A stretch of 39,621 bases of DNA from Myxococcus sp. (GTDB taxonomy: Bacteria > Myxococcota > Myxococcia > Myxococcales > Myxococcaceae). The translations under genes were made by a program, and so were the position numbers. The stretch lies in assembly GCA_014879945.1 (NCBI GenBank), contig JACSRE010000063.1, forward strand, positions 1 to 39,621, read 5' to 3'. The notes under the pieces were generated by a model. It ran no database searches. It worked only from the letters and a program-made list of their open reading frames with translations, and was not told the origin of the DNA. This document shows positions 7,268 to 18,118 of this stretch, piece after piece; positions within the stretch are counted from its first letter, which is position 1; every line of letters begins with the position of its first letter.

Positions 7268-8293
7268 TCACTCGAACGGAATGATGTGCAGCTTCTCGCC
7301 GGGCTTCACCTTGAGCTGCTCCCGCGCGCGCTTCGAGATGTAGACGGTCTGATCGTCGAAGCGCACCTGCGCCCGCACCGAGCGGAAGCGGTTGGTGCCC
7401 TTCTCGCGCGTCACCGCCACCAGGCACTCGTCGGCCTCGTGCTCCAGCGGCTTCTCGCCCAGGGTGGCGGTGCGGTAGCGGTGAATGAGGGTGATGTCGT
7501 CGAGGTTGGCCTCGTAGTGCGGGCCGCCGTCGAAGGGGTCGATGTGGTCGACGTACTTGAAGCCGATGCGCTCGAGCATGCGCTGCACCCCGCGCGTCTC
7601 GGGCCCGACCTCGCCGATCATCTTCTGCACCTTCTCGGGGAAGAGGGTGGCCCAGATGTCGGAGGACGGGAACAGCTCCTTGATGAACTCCTTGTTCTGC
7701 CGCGAGAGCTTGTCGGCCTCGGTGTACTCGAGCCCGGTGAACTTCTTGCCGATGCTCTCCCACAAGGCGCTGCGGCCGTCGGCCAGCAGCGGCGGCAACA
7801 GCTCGGCCAGCACCCGCTGCCGAAACGCCTTGCGGTGCATCGCCATGAAGAGGAAGCGCACGTAGCTGAGCTGCTTGCCCGGCTTCTCGGGGCCGGACCG
7901 GTACGGCGGGTCCACCACCAGGCCGCCGATCTCGGTCGGGCCCTCGTAGTTGTAGCCCATCGACAACACCTTGTGCCTGAAGTGCTTGTCGATGGTGGCG
8001 GAGTACGTCTCGGCGGCGGTCACCTGGAAGTAGATGTGCGGCGCCTCGCGCGTGCCGTGCTGCGCGATGATCATCGAGGTGCCGATGATGGTCTTGTTGC
8101 GCAGGTCCTCGAGCACGAAGAGGTACTCGCGCTCGAACGGGTCCTCCACCTTGCCGCTGAAGCTCTTCACCGACTTGTCGATGAGGCCCGCCAGCACGTC
8201 TTCGTTGTGGGGCAGGTTGACGCTGTTGAGCACTGCCGCCAGGCGCTTGAGGCCCGGCAGGTCGCGCTTCGAGACATCTCGTAGGACGATCAT
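7268..8293 (-). CDS. astA: Arginine N-succinyltransferase-like (AstA family)
   Basis: The 341-residue protein matches AstA in length (about 340). It also shares family blocks: an N-terminal IVLRDVSKRDLPGL segment, LVVDPPYR with LSYVRFLFMAMHR, a segment beginning EYTEADKLS, and FDGGPHYEA. AstA transfers succinate from succinyl-CoA to the alpha-amino group of arginine, the first step of the AST arginine-degradation pathway, in the cytoplasm. No other ast gene (astB, C, D or E) is nearby, so the real substrate or pathway in this organism is open. Start ATG 8293 places the N-terminus where the family begins. An in-frame ATG at 8347 would add 18 residues. The gene has about 90-100 bp of non-coding sequence on each side. 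Confidence 0.85.
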   Translation of the reverse strand: MIVLRDVSKRDLPGLKRLAAVLNSVNLPHNEDVLAGLIDKSVKSFSGKVEDPFEREYLFVLEDLRNKTIIGTSMIIAQHGTREAPHIYFQVTAAETYSATIDKHFRHKVLSMGYNYEGPTEIGGLVVDPPYRSGPEKPGKQLSYVRFLFMAMHRKAFRQRVLAELLPPLLADGRSALWESIGKKFTGLEYTEADKLSRQNKEFIKELFPSSDIWATLFPEKVQKMIGEVGPETRGVQRMLERIGFKYVDHIDPFDGGPHYEANLDDITLIHRYRTATLGEKPLEHEADECLVAVTREKGTNRFRSVRAQVRFDDQTVYISKRAREQLKVKPGEKLHIIPFE

Positions 8294-8397
8294 TGGGGGG
8301 TTGGGCTCCGACCCATTGGAATACCTCAGCGATCTGCCCTCAGCCATCAAGGGCGGGTGACTCGCTGCGGCATGGTGACGATTGTCGTGGGCCCAGG

Positions 8398-9249
8398 TCA
8401 GCGGGGTGACAGCGCGAGCCCGGGGGAAGGCGGGAGCGGCTCGACCCGGCAGCGCTCGAAGTCCGTCCCGCACGCTCGATCGAGGTCGCTGCGGGTGTCA
8501 CAGCCCGGCCGGAGCCCCTCGCAGCGCTCGGGTAGGAAGGCCCAGACGATCTGCAGCACCCCCGCGCGGCCGTCGGGGAGCGCCGACAAGAGGTCGTCGA
8601 GGTGCTCGGTGAGGCGCGGGCTCAGCTGCACCACCGGAGGCGACAGCCGAAGCGCCTCGGGCCTGCTCAAGAAGCGGCGCGCGGCGTCGTTGAGCTGCGG
8701 GTCGAGCGTGTCGCCACCGAACGGCGCCGAGTCGAGCAGCGGCCCGCCCACGGAGCCATCGAAGAGCGCGAGCCACACCCGGCCGTCGCCCGTCTCGGCG
8801 AGGAAGCGCCGCTCGATGGCGTCGCGTGTCATGCGCTGCCCGCCGATGGGCCACGACTGCCACCGCGAGAGCTGGTCGACGCTGGTGGCGTCGGGCCGGT
8901 CGGCCAGCTGCTGGAGCACCAGCGCGTGGGCGGCGTTGAGCCAGAAGGCCACGCGGTCCTCGGTGGTGGGGAAGCGCTCGGGCGTGCTCAGCGGAGACGT
9001 CTTCGCCATCGAGGCCACGAAGCGGTCGAGCCCGGCGCGATCGTTCGCGAGCGCGGCGGCGCGCACCAGGCCGCGCGAGTCGAGGTGCTGGAGCGCCTGC
9101 AGCAGGTCGGCGGGCGTGTACGCCGGCGCGTCGTCGGGCACCGGGGCGGGCAGCCGGCCGTCGCGGAACAACACCAGCAGCGACACCACCACCAGCGCCG
9201 CCGAGAGCGAGAGCACCACCACGCGCAGCCACCCGGGGACCGTGCTCAC
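8398..9249 (-). CDS. DUF547 protein with N-terminal membrane anchor
   Basis: From GTG 9249 the protein has 283 residues. One N-terminal hydrophobic helix (LRVVVLSLSAALVVVSLLVLF) precedes a soluble domain containing RVAFWLNAAHALVL, the core DUF547 motif (AFWxNxYNA-like). Downstream it has DPQLNDAARRFLSRP, also typical of DUF547. The function of DUF547 is unknown; members are usually periplasmic or membrane-anchored. Two cysteines near the C-terminus (LDRACGTDFERCR) could form a disulfide. An in-frame GTG at 9315 would add 22 residues, but it pushes the hydrophobic anchor inward. It is divergent from the membrane protein at 9327, with 77 bp between starts. Confidence 0.8.
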   Translation of the reverse strand: MSTVPGWLRVVVLSLSAALVVVSLLVLFRDGRLPAPVPDDAPAYTPADLLQALQHLDSRGLVRAAALANDRAGLDRFVASMAKTSPLSTPERFPTTEDRVAFWLNAAHALVLQQLADRPDATSVDQLSRWQSWPIGGQRMTRDAIERRFLAETGDGRVWLALFDGSVGGPLLDSAPFGGDTLDPQLNDAARRFLSRPEALRLSPPVVQLSPRLTEHLDDLLSALPDGRAGVLQIVWAFLPERCEGLRPGCDTRSDLDRACGTDFERCRVEPLPPSPGLALSPR

Positions 9250-9326
9250 CGGCCGCAGTCTGCCATCGGGGGCCGATGACGTCGTGCATGCACCGCCGCG
9301 GCATCCGTGATGCACTGCGCTCCGTG

Positions 9327-9878
9327 ATGCTCTCCTTGTGTCTCGTCCTGGCGCTCGCGCAGGCTCCGGCTGAAGACGTACCCGAGGCCGACGACGCGCC
9401 CGTCGCCCCTGTGTTGACCCCGGCGGGCGATCTCGCCGCGCCCGAGGTGCCGACCCAGCCGCCGCAAGACCCGAAGAAGTGGCCGCGCATTCTGCTCACC
9501 GGTGGCGCAGGGGTTGCGGGCGCAGGGGCGGCGCTCGGCGCGATGTACCTCTTCTCTGACGTGCGCACGCGCGTGAACGGAACCGGCGCGTCGTTCGACA
9601 TCGTCTTCGGCACCGCGGCCCTGGGCTCGGTGCTGGTGGCGGGCGTCGCGCTGGCGGTGCACCAGGCCCTCGGCGGCAGGGGAGAGCCGGCCCTGGCGGC
9701 CCTGGCCTCGGTGGCCTGCCTGATGGTGACGGCGCTGGCGGTGAGCGCGGCGCAGGTCGACCAGACGACGGGCGCGCTGATGGTGGCTGCCATCGGCGCG
9801 TTGCCCGCGGCCATCTCGGTGACGGCGGTGCTCGAGGCGACCGGCGCGCTCAGCCGCGGGCGCGCGCCAGCGTGGTGA
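9327..9878 (+). CDS. Small secreted/membrane protein, function unknown
   Basis: The 183-residue protein starts MLSLCLVLALAQA, a plausible signal peptide. An acidic Pro-rich segment (about residues 14-45) follows, then four hydrophobic helices rich in Ala/Gly/Val (ILLTGGAGVAGAGAALGAMY; LGSVLVAGVALAVHQAL; LAALASVACLMVTALAVSAA; ALMVAAIGALPAAISVTAVL). ATG 9327 was chosen because it begins the signal peptide; an in-frame ATG at 9276 would add 17 polar residues. Its stop is 12 bp from the stop of the convergent tonB gene. The layout resembles the other small membrane protein at 19329-19811 (signal, Pro-rich stretch, TM helices), but I see no close sequence identity. Confidence 0.65.
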   Translation: MLSLCLVLALAQAPAEDVPEADDAPVAPVLTPAGDLAAPEVPTQPPQDPKKWPRILLTGGAGVAGAGAALGAMYLFSDVRTRVNGTGASFDIVFGTAALGSVLVAGVALAVHQALGGRGEPALAALASVACLMVTALAVSAAQVDQTTGALMVAAIGALPAAISVTAVLEATGALSRGRAPAW

Positions 9879-9892
9879 GCCCTCTGCGGGCT
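9878..9892. terminator. Short hairpin between convergent stops
   Basis: AGCCC at 9878-9882 and GGGCT at 9888-9892 form a 5-bp stem with a 5-nt loop spanning the two facing stop codons. It is short and lacks a T-tract, so this is only a weak terminator candidate. Confidence 0.2.
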
Positions 9893-10679
9893 ACTCGAGG
9901 TACCAGCTGAAGTTGAAGGTGATGGTGGTGCCCACCTTCTCGCCGTCTTTGGTGGCCGGCTTGAAGCGGTGCTTCTTCATCGCCACCACCGACGCCTCGT
10001 CGAGCCCGAAGCCCAGCCCGCGCAGCACCTTCACCTCGGTGACGGTGCCCTCTTCGTCGATGGTCACCCGCAGCACCACCGTGCCCTCGATCTCGTTGCG
10101 CCTGGCCTCTTCGGGGTACGGCGGCTTGTAGTCGCCGATGAGGTCGGGCTGGGTGTCGGCGCCGCCGGGCGGCACGTACTTCGGCGCGCGGTAGGCCTTC
10201 ACCTGCGACGGGTCGGTGGGGGTGGTGTCGGCCTTGCCGTAGGTGGTGTTGCCCACGCCGACCGCGAAGGTCCCTCCCGCGGCCGTCGACGACATCGAGA
10301 TGCCCACCACCAGCGGCACCGGCTTGTCAGACGCGTTGGGCGGGGGCTCTTCGTTGGGCGGCGGCGGCGCGTCGATGGGCGGCGGCTTCACCTCGGCGAC
10401 CTTCACCGGCGGCGGCTTCACCTTCTCTTTGGGCGGCTCCACCGGCTTGGGCGGCTCGGGCTCCTCCACCTTCGGCGGCGGGGGTGGCGGCGGCTCGTAG
10501 AACTCCATCTCGACGCGCTGGTTCTTCCGTCGCGCCGCGGCCTGGTCGGGCAGCAGCACCGCCGTCACCAGGTGCGTGACGATCGACAAGGTGAGCATCA
10601 CCCCGAGGATGACCCAGCTCACCAGGTCGTCGTTCGACGACGGGCGGGGCGGGGGCGATGACATCACGGCGCTGGTCAT
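9891..10679 (-). CDS. tonB: TonB energy transducer
   Basis: The 262-residue protein has one N-terminal membrane helix ([19 protein letters not shown]). A long Pro/Glu/Lys periplasmic spanner follows (seven consecutive prolines near EFYEPPPP, then [15 protein letters not shown]). The C-terminal TonB domain contains [20 protein letters not shown], a strand with [14 protein letters not shown] and a final FNFSWYLE. TonB carries energy from the ExbB-ExbD proton channel to outer-membrane receptors. ATG 10679 is preceded by AGGAG, although only 2 nt away. An in-frame GTG at 10748, 25 bp after the exbD stop, would add 23 residues, so the start is uncertain. It is the last gene of exbB-exbD-tonB. Confidence 0.92.
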   Translation of the reverse strand: MTSAVMSSPPPRPSSNDDLVSWVILGVMLTLSIVTHLVTAVLLPDQAAARRKNQRVEMEFYEPPPPPPPKVEEPEPPKPVEPPKEKVKPPPVKVAEVKPPPIDAPPPPNEEPPPNASDKPVPLVVGISMSSTAAGGTFAVGVGNTTYGKADTTPTDPSQVKAYRAPKYVPPGGADTQPDLIGDYKPPYPEEARRNEIEGTVVLRVTIDEEGTVTEVKVLRGLGFGLDEASVVAMKKHRFKPATKDGEKVGTTITFNFSWYLE

Positions 10680-10773
10680 GGGCTCCTGGGGTGCGACGCC
10701 CGGCGCGGTCGTGCTCGTTCCGTCTGACACGGGTTCATTGGCCGACACGAGGCACCGCGGGGCGCTCCAACGC

Positions 10774-11205
<432 letters not shown>

Positions 11206-11208
11206 CGA

Positions 11209-11889
11209 CTACTTCCCCGCCGTGGACCGCAGGTGGCCGACCAGCGCGTGCCCGAGCGCGTTGCTGCGCGACACCGTGTTCTTGAGCGAGCGCTGCAGCA
11301 CGTTGTACCCGATGACCGCGGGGATGGCGACGGCGAGGCCGACGGCGGTGGCCACCAGCGCCTCCGAGATGCCGGCCATCACGGTGGACTGCACCTCGGC
11401 GCCCTTGGCCCCGCTGGCGCCCAGGTCGGCGAAGGCCTTGATGATGCCGAGCACGGTGCCGAAGAGGCCGATGAAGGGCGTGTTGGCGCCCAGCGTGCCG
11501 AGGAACGAGAGGAAGCGCTCGTAGCGGGGCCGCTCGCGCGCCAGCGTCGCGTTGATGACCTCGGCCACCGAGTCGGCGCCCTTGCCCTGCCACTCGAGGC
11601 CCTCGCGCAGCACCGACGCCTCCATGCCCTTCTGCTGGCCCACGGCCGTCTTCACCGCGTCGAGCTCACCCTTGGCCAGCTTGAGCAGCACGTCGTCGCT
11701 GTTGGCGAGGCGGTGCGTGGCGAAGTAGATGGCGCGCTCGAGCATCACCGCGATGGAGAGCACCGAGAGCGCGGCCAGCAGCCACAGCACCCACTCGGCG
11801 TCGCTGGTGAGAGTGGCGAGGAGCTTGCGGGTCAGCCAACCACCCTGCTCGGGGCTCAGCATCTGTCCGACGATCAGCAGCGAAGTCAT
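11209..11889 (-). CDS. exbB: ExbB/TolQ/MotA-type proton channel protein
   Basis: The 226-residue protein has three hydrophobic helices: one near residues 32-52 ([20 protein letters not shown]), and the paired C-terminal helices in [20 protein letters not shown] and [20 protein letters not shown]. The last two are the hallmark of the MotA/TolQ/ExbB family, with threonines and small residues lining the channel. It pentamerises around ExbD and uses the proton gradient to drive TonB. ATG 11889 begins just before the first hydrophobic segment. It is the first gene of the exbB-exbD-tonB operon, and a plausible promoter lies upstream at 11933-11962. Confidence 0.93.
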   Translation of the reverse strand: MTSLLIVGQMLSPEQGGWLTRKLLATLTSDAEWVLWLLAALSVLSIAVMLERAIYFATHRLANSDDVLLKLAKGELDAVKTAVGQQKGMEASVLREGLEWQGKGADSVAEVINATLARERPRYERFLSFLGTLGANTPFIGLFGTVLGIIKAFADLGASGAKGAEVQSTVMAGISEALVATAVGLAVAIPAVIGYNVLQRSLKNTVSRSNALGHALVGHLRSTAGK

Positions 11890-11932
11890 GTGATTTTCTT
11901 GGGTCCTCGGCCCCCGGCCGGGAGCGCCGGGG

Positions 11933-11962
11933 ATCAATCGTTGGCGCGGTGCGCAAAGTCAA
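11933..11962 (-). promoter_or_regulatory. Candidate sigma70-type promoter of exbB operon
   Basis: On the minus strand TTGACT (11957-11962) is followed after 18 nt by ATTGAT (11933-11938). Transcription would begin about 35-40 nt before the exbB start. The -35 box matches consensus in five of six positions; the -10 box matches in only three. The stretch is less GC-rich than its surroundings. Confidence 0.4.
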
Positions 11963-12006
11963 CGAAAACGCACCGCCTGGAGCGCCGGTGACCCCCACGA
12001 GCGCGA

Positions 12007-12019
12007 CGGGAATTTCCCG
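12007..12019. promoter_or_regulatory. Perfect palindrome upstream of exbB promoter
   Basis: CGGGAA-T-TTCCCG is a perfect inverted repeat about 45 bp upstream of the candidate exbB -35 box. It could be an operator for a dimeric regulator, but it is a single short copy and may be chance. Confidence 0.2.
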
Positions 12020-12047
12020 CCCGGGACGGGGCCGCTGAAAACGACGA

Positions 12048-12072
12048 AGCCCCGGCGCTTTCGCCCGGGGCT
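12048..12072 (-). terminator. Strong hairpin after DUF5684 gene
   Basis: AGCCCCGG (12048-12055) pairs with CCGGGGCT (12065-12072). The loop can fold further into GGCG-CTTT-CGCC. On the minus strand the stem is followed by CTTCGTCGTTTTC, a partly T-rich run. It lies 27 bp past the stop at 12099, so it probably terminates that transcript and insulates exbB. Confidence 0.6.
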
Positions 12073-12098
12073 CCGGTTGAGCTCGTGGTGGACGCCGC

Positions 12099-12479
12099 TC
12101 AGCCCTTGAACGACGGGCCTGAGTACTGGGCGTCGCTGAAGCCAAGCATGGGCAGGAACACGGGTGAGAGCAGGAAGAGCCCCACGCCGTACCCCGAGCT
12201 CTTGCCGAACGACTTGGCGAGATCCTGCATGATCAGGAACGCCGCCACGATGTTCGCGCAGGGCACGAGCAGGAGGATGAACCAGAGGATCGGCCGGCCG
12301 ACGATCTGGGTCAGCACATACGTGTTGTAGAGCGGTACGATCGCCGCCCAGCCGGGCTGGCCTGCCTTGACGAACACCTTCCACATGCCGGCGATGACGA
12401 CGCCGAAGACGGCCAGTTGGATGACCAGCGTGATGAGACCTGCAATGGCGCCCGCGGCGCCGCCTCCGTTGCCTTCCAT
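12099..12479 (-). CDS. DUF5684-like membrane protein
   Basis: The 126-residue protein has about four hydrophobic segments: IAGLITLVIQLAVFGVVIAG, the AIVPLYNTYVLTQIVG region, LWFILLLVPCANIVAAFLIM and VGLFLLSPVFLPMLGF. The AGQPGWAAIVPLYN motif, with a following GRPxxW, is characteristic of DUF5684 proteins, which have no established function. Translation is well signalled: GGGAGGGG at 12483-12490 precedes ATG 12479. The gene is monocistronic, with a strong hairpin downstream, and divergent from the DUF2752 gene across 71 bp. Confidence 0.8.
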   Translation of the reverse strand: MEGNGGGAAGAIAGLITLVIQLAVFGVVIAGMWKVFVKAGQPGWAAIVPLYNTYVLTQIVGRPILWFILLLVPCANIVAAFLIMQDLAKSFGKSSGYGVGLFLLSPVFLPMLGFSDAQYSGPSFKG

Positions 12480-12550
12480 GTACCCCTCCCGTGAGACTGT
12501 GGTGCTGCGTGCTTCGTGAGTAAGACGGTGACACGCTACCCCGACTCCGC

Positions 12551-13018
12551 GTGCAACTTCTCATCAAATTAGGCGCCGTTGTCGATCGCACCGTCTCGTG
12601 GCGCATCGTCGTGCAGCCGCTGTTGAGCCCCGCGTTCCGGGCCCTCGCGGCGGTGGTGCTCGCGGCGTCGTTCCTGCTCGCGCCGGGGAAGACCGGGCCT
12701 GATCTGTGCCCGCTCCACCGGCTCACCGGCCTGCCGTGCCCGGGCTGCGGCGTCACCCGCGGGTTGATGCACTTCTCGCACGGTGAGTGGCCGGAGGCGC
12801 TCGGCGCCAACCCCTGGGTGCTGGTGCTGTGGCCGGCGCTGGCGGCGCTCGCCCTGGCGGTCGTCGTCCCTACGTCGCAGCTGGCGCGCTTCGAGGCCTT
12901 CATCGCGCGACACGAGCCGTGGCCGTCGCGGGTGGTGCGGGTGCTCTTCGTCGCCTTCTTCGCCTTCGGGCTGCTGCGGCTGGGCTACTTCGCCGCGACC
13001 GGCGCCTGGTTTCCCTGA
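12551..13018 (+). CDS. DUF2752 membrane protein
   Basis: The 155-residue protein contains the DUF2752 signature CPLHRLTGLPCPGCGVTRG (about residues 53-71), with three cysteines in a C..CPxCGxTR pattern. It is flanked by hydrophobic helices (ALAAVVLAASFLLA before; WVLVLWPALAALALAVVV and VVRVLFVAFFAFGLLRLGYF after). The family is a small inner-membrane protein of unknown role. The Cys motif looks like a metal or redox site, but this is not shown. GTG 12551 is the first available start; the true start could be a few codons later. Its last 34 bases overlap the 3' end of the convergent PH-domain gene. Confidence 0.8.
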   Translation: MQLLIKLGAVVDRTVSWRIVVQPLLSPAFRALAAVVLAASFLLAPGKTGPDLCPLHRLTGLPCPGCGVTRGLMHFSHGEWPEALGANPWVLVLWPALAALALAVVVPTSQLARFEAFIARHEPWPSRVVRVLFVAFFAFGLLRLGYFAATGAWFP

Positions 13019-13704
13019 GCGGCGGCCTTGAGCGCGAGCGCGGCGTCGCGCACCTCGAGCAGGCGCGGGAGCGAGAGCCCGGCCGCGGCGCTGGGCGTCG
13101 CGTGCTCTCCCAGGCCCGAGTCCTTCACCTGGTGGAGCATGCCCAGGATCAGCGTGCGCACGGCCTCGGCGTCGTCGAGCCCCACCAGGGTGACCGAGTG
13201 GGAGTTCTCGAGGCCCGGCGCCTGATCAGCCCCCGCGGTGGTGACGGTGAGGTTCTGAAAGCCGAACAGCCGCTCCAGCGGCCCCTGCGTCACCTCGAGG
13301 TTCTGCACGTTGGCGTAGCTCAACGTCACCTCACGCCGGGTGATGGCGCCCTCGCTCACGCGCAGGCTGCGGTCGCCCACCAGGAAGTGCCGCAGCTCGT
13401 AGTCCACCCGCGTCGCCACCAGGGTGAAGCTGACGATGACGACCTCGAGGAGCACCAGCAGGCCCGCCAGCACCCACCCCAGCCCCTCGAGCTTCGCGAT
13501 GAGCGCCACCGCGCCCACGCCGGTGCCGATGACCTGGCCGAGCAGCCCGAACATGGCGGTCAGCGCCCGCCAGGTGAACCAGGCCTCGGCCGGCTTGAGC
13601 GCGCGCACCAGCGCCGAGCCCTCGGGCAGGTGGGGCGGCTCGGTCTTGAGCTTGAGCAGCGGCACGTAGAGCGGCCGGGTGAGCCGCACGATGAGCTCGA
13701 TCAT
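12985..13704 (-). CDS. Bacterial PH-domain (bPH2, YdbS/YdbT-like) membrane protein
   Basis: The 239-residue protein has two central hydrophobic helices (AMFGLLGQVIGTGVGAVALI; WVLAGLLVLLEVVIVSFTLV). A bPH2 domain follows, starting at DYELRHFLVGDRSLRVSEG and continuing through ITRREVTLSYANVQNLEV, with ERLFGFQNLTVTTAG. This is the usual bPH2 pattern of strand, REV, IQ-like and G.G...V.TAG elements. A C-terminal helical tail of about 60 residues is added. Family members (YdbS, YdbT) sit in the inner membrane; their role is unclear. The gene start overlaps the stop of the preceding paralogue by 4 nt (ATGA), so the pair is made together and may form a hetero-complex. Confidence 0.82.
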   Translation of the reverse strand: MIELIVRLTRPLYVPLLKLKTEPPHLPEGSALVRALKPAEAWFTWRALTAMFGLLGQVIGTGVGAVALIAKLEGLGWVLAGLLVLLEVVIVSFTLVATRVDYELRHFLVGDRSLRVSEGAITRREVTLSYANVQNLEVTQGPLERLFGFQNLTVTTAGADQAPGLENSHSVTLVGLDDAEAVRTLILGMLHQVKDSGLGEHATPSAAAGLSLPRLLEVRDAALALKAAAQGNQAPVAAK

Positions 13705-14216
13705 CGCTTCGCCTCGAGCGCCTTCGCGGTGTCTCGGAGCGCGTCGCGAATCTCGACCAGCACGGCGTCGGGCGTGGTGGCGGGCGCGCCCGCGCGGGGC
13801 TCGGCCTCGCTGCGCACCCCGCGCATCTTCGCGTAGAGGAAGTCGCGCACCGCCTCGACGTCACGAATGCCGACGATGGTGAGGTTGCCGCCCGCGCCGG
13901 CGCCCGCGGTCTGCACCGTCACCGTGCCGATGCCCAGCCAGCGCTCGAGCAGGTTCTGCGAGACGTGAATGTCCTGCATGCGGGCGTAGGTCAGCTGCTG
14001 CTCCCGGCGAAAGAGAATGCCGACGCCGGTCGCGATGCCCTCGTCGCCGAAGCGGTACCAGAGCGTGTGGTAGCGGAAGTAGAGCGGCACCATCGCGATG
14101 GGCCACGCGCAGAACATGGGCAGCGCCGAGATCGCGTAGAGCCACAGGAGCGCGCGCTCGGGCCGGGTGACTGCTTTGACGCGCGTGGTGAGCGCCGAGA
14201 GTTCGACTGGAGTCAT
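13701..14216 (-). CDS. Bacterial PH-domain (bPH2) membrane protein, paralogue
   Basis: The 171-residue protein has a hydrophobic hairpin near residues 20-50 (LLWLYAISALPMFCAWPIAM). A bPH2 domain follows with the same core as its neighbour: YHTLWYRFGDEGIATGVGIL, FRREQQLTYARMQDIHVSQ, and LERWLGIGTVTVQTAGAG. Both end in a helix of the form DAVLVEIRDALRDTAKAL or LPRLLEVRDAALALKAA, which supports duplication of one ancestor. ATG 14216 was chosen because the upstream open frame is polar and overlaps the intergenic promoter region. It diverges from the kinase gene over 145 bp. Confidence 0.82.
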   Translation of the reverse strand: MTPVELSALTTRVKAVTRPERALLWLYAISALPMFCAWPIAMVPLYFRYHTLWYRFGDEGIATGVGILFRREQQLTYARMQDIHVSQNLLERWLGIGTVTVQTAGAGAGGNLTIVGIRDVEAVRDFLYAKMRGVRSEAEPRAGAPATTPDAVLVEIRDALRDTAKALEAKR

Positions 14217-14361
14217 GGCCGGGCACCGTATGCCTTCGAGGGCGACACCACGAGCGCGGCCCGCGCCGATTGCGCGCCGCCGCTTTCGCGTGACAGCCGA
14301 AAATTCCGCGGTGGGTTTGGCGTGGTCAGCGGCGGCGGTGGGCGCGTAACCTCGGGCGCTC

Positions 14362-15531
14362 GTGAACGCGCGAGGCCCGCTCCAGATCGGCTCGAACATC
14401 GGCGACCACCGCCTGGTGAAGAAGCTCGGCGAGGGCGCCATGGGCACGGTGTTCGAGGGCGTGCACTCCATCATCGGCAAGCGCGTCGCCATCAAGGTGC
14501 TCAAGGCTGGCACCGAAGAGGGGCAGATCGCCGGCAAGCGGCTGCTGGAAGAGGCGCGCGCGGTGAACGCGATTCAGCACCGCGGCATCGTCGACATCTT
14601 CGACGCCGGCCTGCTCGCCGACGGGCGCCCCTACCTGGTGATGGAGCTGCTGCTGGGGCGGTCGCTCTACGACGAGGTGCGGCGGCTGAAGACGGGGCTG
14701 CCGATGAAGCTGGTGCTGCACGTGCTGCGCGGGGTGCTCGAGGCCCTGCACGCGGCCCACCGCGCTGGCGTCATTCACCGCGACTTGAAGGCCAGCAACG
14801 TCTTCCTCGAGGAGCGGGAGGGCGGGCTGCCCCTGGTGAAGCTGGTCGACTTCGGCATCGCCCGTCGGCAGGGGCGCTCCGAGGTGCTGACGATGCCGTC
14901 GATGACGGTGGGCAGCATGGGCTTCATGGCGCCCGAGCACCTCGCGGGCCGGCCGGTGGCGGCCAGCGACCTCTACGCCGTCGGCTGCCTGGCGTGGCTG
15001 ATGCTCACGGGCAAGCCCGTCTTCCCCTACGGCAACCCGGGCGTGCTGGTGCAGCAACACCTCGACGAGCGGCCGCCGCCGGTCTCGACGGTGCGCAAAG
15101 AGACGACGCCAGAGCTCGAGGCCTTCGTGGCCTGGCTGCTCGAGAAGAAGGTGGAGGACCGCCCCTTCTCGGCCGAGGTCGCGCTCGCGGTGCTGCACGA
15201 GGCGGCGCTGGGGGCCGAGGGCTTGCGCACCGCGCCGGGCGGCCCCTCGTTCCTCGAGCTGGCGAAGGACTTCGACGCCCGCGCGCGCGGCGACGGGGCG
15301 CGCGCCCAGGCCACCGACGTCTCGCCCGTCTTCGTGCCCGCGCCCTCGCGCCCGCCGCCCGCCGCCGCGCCCGGCCGCGCGCCGCGCCAGCTGACGGCGA
15401 CCCGACGCCGGCGCGCGGTGCCGCTGGGCGAGACGGCCGACGACGACACCTCACCGAGCGGCAGGAGCCCCTTCGACTCCGAGTCGGGCACCGTCATCGA
15501 GCCCCCGGCGCCGCCCCCCAGGCGCCGCTGA
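14362..15531 (+). CDS. Hanks-type serine/threonine protein kinase
   Basis: The 389-residue protein has a complete kinase domain: Gly-rich loop GEGAMG (23-28), VAIK with catalytic lysine K45, a helix-C glutamate in LLEEARA (61-67), HRDLKASN (139-146, base D141), DFG (163-165), APE (190-192) and SDLYAVG (202-208). The activation loop is Thr/Ser/Met-rich (LTMPSMTVGS). The last ~100 residues are Pro/Ala/Arg-rich and disordered, with no membrane helix, so this is a soluble kinase. The start is GTG 14362. Such kinases are very numerous in myxobacteria. It diverges from the PH-domain pair and lies upstream of glgP, but with about 100 bp between; a regulatory link to glycogen is possible, not shown. 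Confidence 0.92.
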   Translation: MNARGPLQIGSNIGDHRLVKKLGEGAMGTVFEGVHSIIGKRVAIKVLKAGTEEGQIAGKRLLEEARAVNAIQHRGIVDIFDAGLLADGRPYLVMELLLGRSLYDEVRRLKTGLPMKLVLHVLRGVLEALHAAHRAGVIHRDLKASNVFLEEREGGLPLVKLVDFGIARRQGRSEVLTMPSMTVGSMGFMAPEHLAGRPVAASDLYAVGCLAWLMLTGKPVFPYGNPGVLVQQHLDERPPPVSTVRKETTPELEAFVAWLLEKKVEDRPFSAEVALAVLHEAALGAEGLRTAPGGPSFLELAKDFDARARGDGARAQATDVSPVFVPAPSRPPPAAAPGRAPRQLTATRRRRAVPLGETADDDTSPSGRSPFDSESGTVIEPPAPPPRRR

Positions 15532-15617
15532 GGGCGTGACGAGCTGCTTCACGACCGCCGCTCGGCGGCACAGACGCGCACGGGCTTTCTTGGCAGGCTC
15601 CGCCGCTCACTGGAGTC

Positions 15618-15623
15618 GGGGAG
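15618..15623 (+). promoter_or_regulatory. Ribosome-binding site of glgP
   Basis: GGGGAG lies 6 nt before ATG 15630. It fixes this start for the glycogen phosphorylase gene. Confidence 0.6.
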
Positions 15624-15629
15624 TCGCGC

Positions 15630-18116
<2,487 letters not shown>

Positions 18117-18118
18117 CG

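Noticed and set aside
14217..14361. Promoters in the divergent kinase/PH interval
   Set aside because: Promoters must be near, but I could not find a -35/-10 pair better than chance.
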